In this document: piece by piece, positions 5,711 through 6,312 of the stretch | How positions within the stretch are numbered: the first letter of the stretch is position 1 | Layout of the letters: each line of letters begins with the position of its first letter | DNA from: Verrucomicrobiota bacterium | GTDB taxonomy: Bacteria > Verrucomicrobiota > Verrucomicrobiia > Limisphaerales > UBA9464 | Assembly: GCA_017302195.1 (NCBI GenBank) | Contig: JAFLEG010000226.1 | Span: 787-7,098, forward strand | DNA length: 6,312 nt | Reading direction: 5' to 3' | Notes under the pieces: generated by a model | Database searches by the model: none | Seen by the model: only the letters and a program-made list of their open reading frames with translations | What the model was told of the DNA's origin: nothing | Made by a program: the position numbers and the translations under genes

Positions 5711-5737
5711 ACCTCATCACTCAACGCTCGTCGTTCA
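5667..5737. repeat. Long imperfect inverted repeat at the 3' end of the ABC-F gene
   Basis: The inner stem is a perfect 9-base inverted repeat, GAGTGATGA (5689-5697) with TCATCACTC (5714-5722). The outer stem pairs TGAACGATGA (5667-5676) with TCGTCGTTCA (5728-5737), with one T/G position. The two stems are separated by an uneven internal loop (12 and 5 bases). The stop codon of the ABC-F gene (5735-5737 on the minus strand) is part of the outer stem. It may act as a 3'-end structure for that transcript; it lacks a good T tract, so a classical terminator is unlikely. Confidence 0.65.
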
Positions 5738-6312
5738 CACCTCTCCGAGACCACCCGCGGTCAGTGCCGCGCGGGGGTCGTGGGCCGATCCGGTCTTGTC
5801 GAGGAAGTAGTCATAGCCGCCGGGATAGGCCCGGACCTGTCCCTGATGGATGTGCAGGACCTTGGTGGCCAGCCGGCGGATGAAATGCACGTCGTGCGAG
5901 ATGAACACCAGCGTGCCCTCGTAGCGCTCGAGCGCGAGGGTGAGCGATTCGACCGTGGTGATGTCGAGATGGGTGGTGGGCTCATCCATGAGCAGCAGGT
6001 TGGGCGGGTCCACGAGGAACTTGACCAGATTCAGCCGGCTCTTCTCGCCGCCGCTGAGCACGGTCGTCGGCTTGTAGATCTCCTCCTTGCGGAACATGAA
6101 GGATCCGAGGATGGCGCGGGCCTCGTCCTCGCGGAGGGCCGGAGCGCTGGCCAGAATTTCCTCCAGCACGTTCTTGTTGGGATCCAGGGAGTCCGCCCGG
6201 TGCTGGCTGAAGTAGCCGAGCTTGGCGTTGTGTCCGAGGTCGCGCTCCCCGCGCTGGAACGGCACCACGCCGGCGACGATCTTGAGCAGCGTGGATTTTC
6301 CGGCGCCGTTCG
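5735..6312 (-). CDS. ABC-F family ATPase, C-terminal nucleotide-binding domain (5' truncated by the window edge)
   Basis: 191 residues are visible and the frame runs off the right edge. They hold one ATPase domain from within Walker A (NGAGKSTLLK, 1-10) through the Q-loop (YFSQ, 33-36), the signature LSGGE (85-89), Walker B LLLMDEP (105-111) with the THLD D-loop (113-116) and the switch His in FISHD (136-140). The end, YPGGYDYFLDK (162-172) plus a short tail, is typical of the second ATPase domain of soluble ABC-F proteins. These duplicated ATPases lack membrane segments and bind the ribosome at the E site to regulate translation or protect against antibiotics (EttA, Uup, YbiT, YheS and the ARE-ABC-F group). 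The usual ABC-F DEPTNHLD reads DEPTTHLD, a variant I recall in other members. No C-terminal coiled coil of the Uup kind follows. The subfamily cannot be assigned without the first domain and the linker. Confidence 0.92.
   Translation of the reverse strand, partial: NGAGKSTLLKIVAGVVPFQRGERDLGHNAKLGYFSQHRADSLDPNKNVLEEILASAPALREDEARAILGSFMFRKEEIYKPTTVLSGGEKSRLNLVKFLVDPPNLLLMDEPTTHLDITTVESLTLALERYEGTLVFISHDVHFIRRLATKVLHIHQGQVRAYPGGYDYFLDKTGSAHDPRAALTAGGLGEV

Overview
The window is a high-GC bacterial fragment (most coding stretches are clearly GC-rich; 43 of 60 bases by hand count at 3841-3900). It best fits the Verrucomicrobiota or a related PVC lineage. That placement is inference. It rests on the style of the intergenic DNA (GATGAAG-type heptamer runs and an ATTCGCG-type short repeat, which I recall as common in verrucomicrobial genomes) and on the first protein, whose C-terminus resembles large proteins found beside MoxR/DUF58 genes in PVC bacteria. 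No rRNA, tRNA, CRISPR array or transposase is visible.

Layout from left to right. (1) 1-682, +: the 3' end of a gene for a coiled-coil, low-complexity protein. (2) 765-2183, +: an alkaline-phosphatase-superfamily (nucleotide pyrophosphatase/phosphodiesterase-like, EboF-like) protein in which several usual metal ligands appear substituted. (3) 2364-3136, +: a two-gene module of visibly lower GC, coding for a HEPN-domain protein and a small uncharacterised partner. Their reading frames overlap by 22 bases and the second gene has its own ribosome binding site. (4) 3163-4695, +: a complete class A FAD-dependent monooxygenase of the phenol hydroxylase/PgaE type. (5) 4696-5042: a non-coding stretch with several kinds of short repeat and a strong intrinsic terminator that serves the minus strand. 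(6) 5043-5546, -: a small secreted fasciclin (FAS1) protein. (7) 5547-5734: intergenic DNA with a second copy of the heptamer repeat, forming a long imperfect hairpin that reaches the stop codon of the next gene. (8) 5735-6312, -: the C-terminal ATPase domain of an ABC-F protein, cut by the right edge.

The genes do not form one pathway. The plus-strand genes 1, 2 and 4 look like unrelated chromosomal genes, with the HEPN pair probably inserted between them. FAS1 and ABC-F are both on the minus strand but are separated by repeat DNA. The best candidate for an under-described system is the HEPN/partner pair. Next are the divergent active site of the phosphodiesterase-like protein and the dispersed heptamer element, which sits at the 3' ends of two genes and supplies the last codons and stop of one of them.
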